Shown: positions 40,876-43,773 of the stretch, one piece after another
Layout of the letters: every line of letters starts with the position of its first letter
Position numbering within the stretch: position 1 is the first letter of the stretch
Assembly: GCF_022763345.1 (NCBI RefSeq)
Contig: NZ_JALEGS010000023.1
Span: 1 to 43,773, forward strand
DNA: 43,773 bases
Origin: Phaeodactylibacter sp.
GTDB lineage: Bacteria; Bacteroidota; Bacteroidia; Chitinophagales; Saprospiraceae
Reading direction: 5' to 3'
The notes under the pieces: generated by a model
Seen by the model: the letters and a program-made list of their open reading frames with translations, nothing else
Databases searched by the model: none
Told to the model about the DNA's origin: nothing
Made by a program: the position numbers and the translations under genes

Positions 40876-42318
40876 TTGGACCAGTGGAAACGGTGCCTGT
40901 ACTGTGGGGCAGAAAACAACACAGCCAACTACACCTGCTCCTGCATTGCAGAGGAGCCGGCGCATGCCTACCGCGCCCTTGGGCTTCGCTTCCAGCTCAA
41001 CCGGCAGGAAATAGCCGAAGTGAAAGCAGCCTTTCAAAATTATTGCTTCGACGATGAGCGGGGGATGTTGCAGTACCCGCTATTGCCCAACCGGGAATAC
41101 GCCGGTGGCATCAACCTGAAAGTCGGCCTAACGCCCCTTCACCTCCTGAAATCCTTTAGCAAAAAGTCTGGTGTACAGGTGTTTATCAAGGACGAGGGGC
41201 AAAACCCAAGTGGCTGCTTTAAGGACCGGGAGACCTTGTCCTGCCTGCTCAATACCCGGCGGCGCAAGCGGAGAAAAGCGGTAATTTACTCTTCGGGGAA
41301 CGCGGCAGCCAGCGCGGCATTGTTTGCCCGGCAGCAAGGGTTGCAGCTCATCACCTTCGTGCCGGGGGACACCTACGCAGAAAAGATCACCTACATTCAG
41401 AAATGCGGCTCAGACGTGGTGGTTTTGGGCAAAGCAAGCACGTCCTTTGAGGAGGGCTTCCGGCTGTTTGTAGGCCTGAACGAAGCCAATGTCTTCGAGG
41501 AAGCCGGCTTTGACAACTGGGCGGTCCGCAATCCCTACCGGGTACAGGGCGACAAAACCACAGCGGTGGAAATCGCCCGGCAGCTGGAATCACAGATGCA
41601 TGAACCGATCCCCGATGTCGTCATTGTGCCCTCCGCCAACGGCAGCAATCTGGCGGGCATATGGGAAGGCTTCAATGAGCTCAAACACCTTGGGATAACG
41701 GATAAACTGCCCCGAATGGTGGTAGCAGGCATTGCTAATGCCAATCCCATTTGCAAAGCGGTCCGGATGCAGGAACAGGACGTACCGGTTGCGTGCGATC
41801 TTTCCCGTTTGCAGGAACAGGATGCAAAAATTGGCAGTATTATCGTGGCCGAGGAAGGGTATGACTCTGTGGAAGCGGCTAAAGCAGTACTTGAATCCGG
41901 GGGCACTGCAGTGGAAGTAGGGACACACAATATCCGCAAGGTGATGGTCCGCTTCCTGCACCGGGAGCGCAGATTGGCGCTAAAGCATGGGGTATTGCCA
42001 GAGCCGGCCTCCTATATCGCCATGGCCGCGGTGGAACAGCTGAGGAGCCGCCGGAAATTGCGCTTCGGGGAATCCGCCGTAGCCATTGTCACCGGGCATG
42101 GCATTAAGGCGCAGGGCACTACCCGAAGACTGCTCAAAGGGTACCCGGGCCTGCTTCGTACCGCACAGCAAATCATTGGGCGAAAACGCCGCGAAAGCCC
42201 GGTGCTCGGCGGGAAAGCCCGGGCCGGGCAGCGCCGTGTGGTTGCCGCCAATTTATCCGCCGTACAGCAGGCATTCTATGATCTGGCAGAGACCGCCCCT
42301 GCTTTGGCACCTTATTAA
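40876..42318 (+). CDS. Threonine synthase-like PLP enzyme with N-terminal zinc ribbon
   Basis: A 480-residue fold-type II PLP enzyme. An N-terminal C-L-Y-C (7-10) and C-S-C (21-23) pair suggests a zinc ribbon. The PLP lysine is Lys116 in N-P-S-G-C-F-K-D-R; S-S-G-N-A-A-A-S is the substrate loop. It resembles threonine synthase but departs in substrate-contact regions, so it may be a cysteate- or diaminopropionate-synthase-like beta-replacement enzyme. The frame opens at 40837 with no ATG before residue 64; TTG at 40876 is the plausible start. It is followed after 20 bases by an amidinotransferase-fold gene. Substrate unknown. Confidence 0.8.
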   Translation: MDQWKRCLYCGAENNTANYTCSCIAEEPAHAYRALGLRFQLNRQEIAEVKAAFQNYCFDDERGMLQYPLLPNREYAGGINLKVGLTPLHLLKSFSKKSGVQVFIKDEGQNPSGCFKDRETLSCLLNTRRRKRRKAVIYSSGNAAASAALFARQQGLQLITFVPGDTYAEKITYIQKCGSDVVVLGKASTSFEEGFRLFVGLNEANVFEEAGFDNWAVRNPYRVQGDKTTAVEIARQLESQMHEPIPDVVIVPSANGSNLAGIWEGFNELKHLGITDKLPRMVVAGIANANPICKAVRMQEQDVPVACDLSRLQEQDAKIGSIIVAEEGYDSVEAAKAVLESGGTAVEVGTHNIRKVMVRFLHRERRLALKHGVLPEPASYIAMAAVEQLRSRRKLRFGESAVAIVTGHGIKAQGTTRRLLKGYPGLLRTAQQIIGRKRRESPVLGGKARAGQRRVVAANLSAVQQAFYDLAETAPALAPY

Positions 42319-42338
42319 ATGAATAGCTTTTTTACCTC

Positions 42339-43235
42339 ATGATGCAGAACGCTTTCCAGCAATACGCAGAGACCGCACCATTAAGAGAAGTGATTATTGG
42401 CCGTTACGAAGGCTACCGGGCGCATGCAGCCTATGAGGAAATTGTGAATGAAGACCAGAAAAAAGGGCTGCCCAATGAAGCCGCCCTGCAGTCTGAATTC
42501 CAGGCCTTCCGCTCGGCCCTTGAGGCAGAAGGGGTTACGGTTTACGAACCGGCCTACGTGGGCAAAATGGTGTACGATCAGCTGACACCCCGAGATATCG
42601 GTGTGACCATAGGGCAGCGTTTTTTGATGTGCAATATGGCGCGCCGCAGCCGGCGGTACGAAATTACCGGCGTATTCCCTTTCATTCTCAGTCGGGGAGG
42701 GGAGGAGCCCAATCTGATTATTCCCGATGACCCTGCTGCCCTGATGGAAGGCGGAGACCTCATGGTAGACAAAGGCCGCTTGTTGGTGGGGCTTTCCCAA
42801 CGTACGAATGAAGCTGGGCTGGCTTTCCTGCAGGCCACTTTCGGGCAGGAATTTGAAGTCGTCCCGGTACACTGCCGGCCTCTTTCTGAAGGCGAAAACG
42901 TGTTGCACCTCGATTGCACCTTCAATCCGGTAGGCTCAAACCACTGTCTGATCTACCCAGATGGTTTCCGCGAAGTGCCTGAAGTGATACGAAAAGATTA
43001 CCAATGGATTGAGGTCCGAAAAGAAGAGCAGGCGGCCCTGGCAACCAATGTCCTCAGTATTGGCCCCGAGGTGGTCATCAGCCGTGACCACCCGGCCTGC
43101 GAGCGGGTCAATCAGGAAATGGAGCGCATCGGCTTGCGGGTTATCCGCATTCCTTTTGACGGGGCGCCGGCTACGGGCGGTTCCTTTCGGTGTTGTTCTT
43201 TGCCGTTGGTGCGGAGCCGGAACCCTCAGTTGTAA
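42339..43235 (+). CDS. Amidinotransferase/arginine deiminase-fold enzyme
   Basis: A 298-residue protein of the guanidine-modifying (GME) superfamily. The expected catalytic set is present: E-G-G-D (137-140), His190 and Asp192 (V-L-H-L-D), and a C-terminal Cys285 or Cys286 (G-S-F-R-C-C-S-L-P). Such enzymes transfer an amidino group from arginine or hydrolyse guanidines such as dimethylarginine. Two adjacent ATG codons (42339, 42342) are possible starts. It forms a two-gene operon with the PLP enzyme. Together they could build a guanidino amino acid: the PLP enzyme supplies an amine, and this enzyme adds the amidino group. That is inference. Confidence 0.85.
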   Translation: MMQNAFQQYAETAPLREVIIGRYEGYRAHAAYEEIVNEDQKKGLPNEAALQSEFQAFRSALEAEGVTVYEPAYVGKMVYDQLTPRDIGVTIGQRFLMCNMARRSRRYEITGVFPFILSRGGEEPNLIIPDDPAALMEGGDLMVDKGRLLVGLSQRTNEAGLAFLQATFGQEFEVVPVHCRPLSEGENVLHLDCTFNPVGSNHCLIYPDGFREVPEVIRKDYQWIEVRKEEQAALATNVLSIGPEVVISRDHPACERVNQEMERIGLRVIRIPFDGAPATGGSFRCCSLPLVRSRNPQL

Positions 43236-43287
43236 ACATCATCCTTATCATGGATATGTTAAAGTCTAGACGATTTCCGATATATAG

Positions 43288-43318
43288 TTGCACATTGTTG
43301 CTTATTCCGCTATTTTTG
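43288..43318 (+). promoter_or_regulatory. Promoter of the small peptide gene
   Basis: TTG (43288-43290), a 20-base spacer, then TATTTTTG (43311-43318): a full Bacteroidota promoter about 31 bases before the ATG at 43350. It makes the short gene a real, separately transcribed unit. Confidence 0.75.
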
Positions 43319-43349
43319 GAGCGTAGTTCTCTTTAAAGGCCCAAACATT

Positions 43350-43454
43350 ATGAAAAAGCAACAAATCAAGCTTGAGGATCTTCTCAGGCAGCCCTCTACT
43401 GTAGTCCTTGCCAATGTCGAAAACGAAGAAAATCCAAGGTGGTTCGAGCGTTGA
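43350..43454 (+). CDS. 34-residue RiPP-precursor-like peptide
   Basis: A short gene encoding a leader-like N-terminus (M-K-K-Q-Q-I-K-L-E-D-L-L-R-Q-P-S) and a tail with V-V-L-A-N-V, acidic residues and a final N-P-R-W-F-E-R. The same N-terminus recurs in the peptide at 43727. The M-K-K-x-x-x-K-L-x-D-L pattern is like leader peptides of Bacteroidota natural-product precursors, which use a conserved leader and a variable core. There is no Cys and only one Ser-Thr pair, so a lanthionine core is unlikely. A clear promoter lies upstream. The function is inferred; it could also be a non-RiPP small protein. Confidence 0.5.
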   Translation: MKKQQIKLEDLLRQPSTVVLANVENEENPRWFER

Positions 43455-43726
43455 ATGGTAAGCCTTTGTTGTCCCTGACTACATCGATGGTTTTTAGAGA
43501 AAAGGGTAGGAAGGCAGTCGCTTCAGCCTGATAGGAAGCATCTGTTCATCTACCTTAGAATAGTCCCGAACATGTTTTATTTGAATCATCTGGGGAGCTA
43601 TTGATTTAGCCTATCTCTTAGAAGCAGATATCAATGTTTAAGGGGGGCTGGCTCCTCAGATATTCAGTACCGTATATTCCTGTAGGAAGCAATGATTCAA
43701 TTATAAATTTTCAAAATCCAACCCTC

Positions 43727-43773
43727 ATGAAGAAGCAAAAACTGAAGCTTGAAGACATTTCCAAGCAGCCCAC
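43727..43773 (+). CDS. Second leader-like peptide (runs off window)
   Basis: Starts M-K-K-Q-K-L-K-L-E-D-I-S-K-Q-P and continues past the window. It matches the first peptide at 9 of the first 15 positions, and most changes are conservative (Q/K, I/L, L/I, R/K). A tandem pair with a conserved N-terminus is typical of RiPP precursor families. The 272-base gap before it (43455-43726) shows no other gene. Its core and any modifying enzymes lie outside the window. Confidence 0.5.
   Translation, partial: MKKQKLKLEDISKQP

Noticed and set aside
43455..43478. ATG directly after the stop of the first small peptide
   Set aside because: The frame closes after seven codons and has no partner signal.

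Overview
The window looks like a chromosomal segment of a Bacteroidota bacterium, most likely a marine or aquatic Saprospiria relative (Lewinella/Phaeodactylibacter-like; the genus is an inference). The signs are two secreted proteins with C-terminal type IX secretion (T9SS) sorting domains, Bacteroidota promoters (-33 TTG with -7 TAnnTTTG), no obvious Shine-Dalgarno sequences, WbqC, a DUF2905 protein, and NspC-type polyamine genes. Gene density is high, with many convergent genes that touch or overlap at their stops.

Layout. 1-270: a hairpin-rich repeat followed by a terminator. 270-2258: two lipoproteins, the second a GH13 alpha-amylase. 2263-4223: two NmrA-like oxidoreductases divergent from an HxlR-type regulator, with a palindrome between them. 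4259-4450: ribosomal protein S21. 4606-9113: a polyamine block (agmatinase/arginase-family enzyme, carboxynorspermidine synthase, carboxynorspermidine decarboxylase) interrupted by an orphan DUF433 antitoxin-like gene and a XisH-XisI pair. 9178-16328: lipid kinase, App1-type phosphatidate phosphatase, CIA30 protein, GH31 alpha-glucosidase, a basic secreted protein, Xaa-Pro aminopeptidase. 16473-18774: KdsC-like phosphatase, UbiA prenyltransferase, a second copy of the repeat, and Maf. 18779-27082: dynamin-like GTPase, WbqC, a GT-C-like membrane protein, a tiny membrane protein, phosphoglucosamine mutase, and two tandem class V PLP enzymes, the second a cysteine desulfurase. 27145-31061: SPOR lipoprotein, tRNA-Val(GAC), DUF2905, and class II ribonucleotide reductase behind a long structured leader. 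31188-34399: a methionine aminopeptidase remnant and a large hybrid sensor kinase. 34587-40268: a secreted M4 metalloprotease and a secreted lysyl oxidase homologue, both T9SS cargo. 40486-43773: initiator tRNA-Met, a threonine-synthase-like PLP enzyme coupled to an amidinotransferase, and two tandem short peptides with matching N-termini that look like RiPP precursors. The second peptide runs off the window.

Strongest leads: (1) the mosaic hairpin repeat present in two direct copies 18 kb apart; (2) the right-edge cassette of PLP enzyme, amidinotransferase and tandem precursor-like peptides; (3) the unassigned RNA leader of the B12-dependent ribonucleotide reductase; (4) the T9SS-exported lysyl oxidase that keeps the copper and cofactor residues; (5) XisHI and DUF433 embedded among polyamine genes. 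No CRISPR array, complete insertion sequence, prophage or rRNA was seen.
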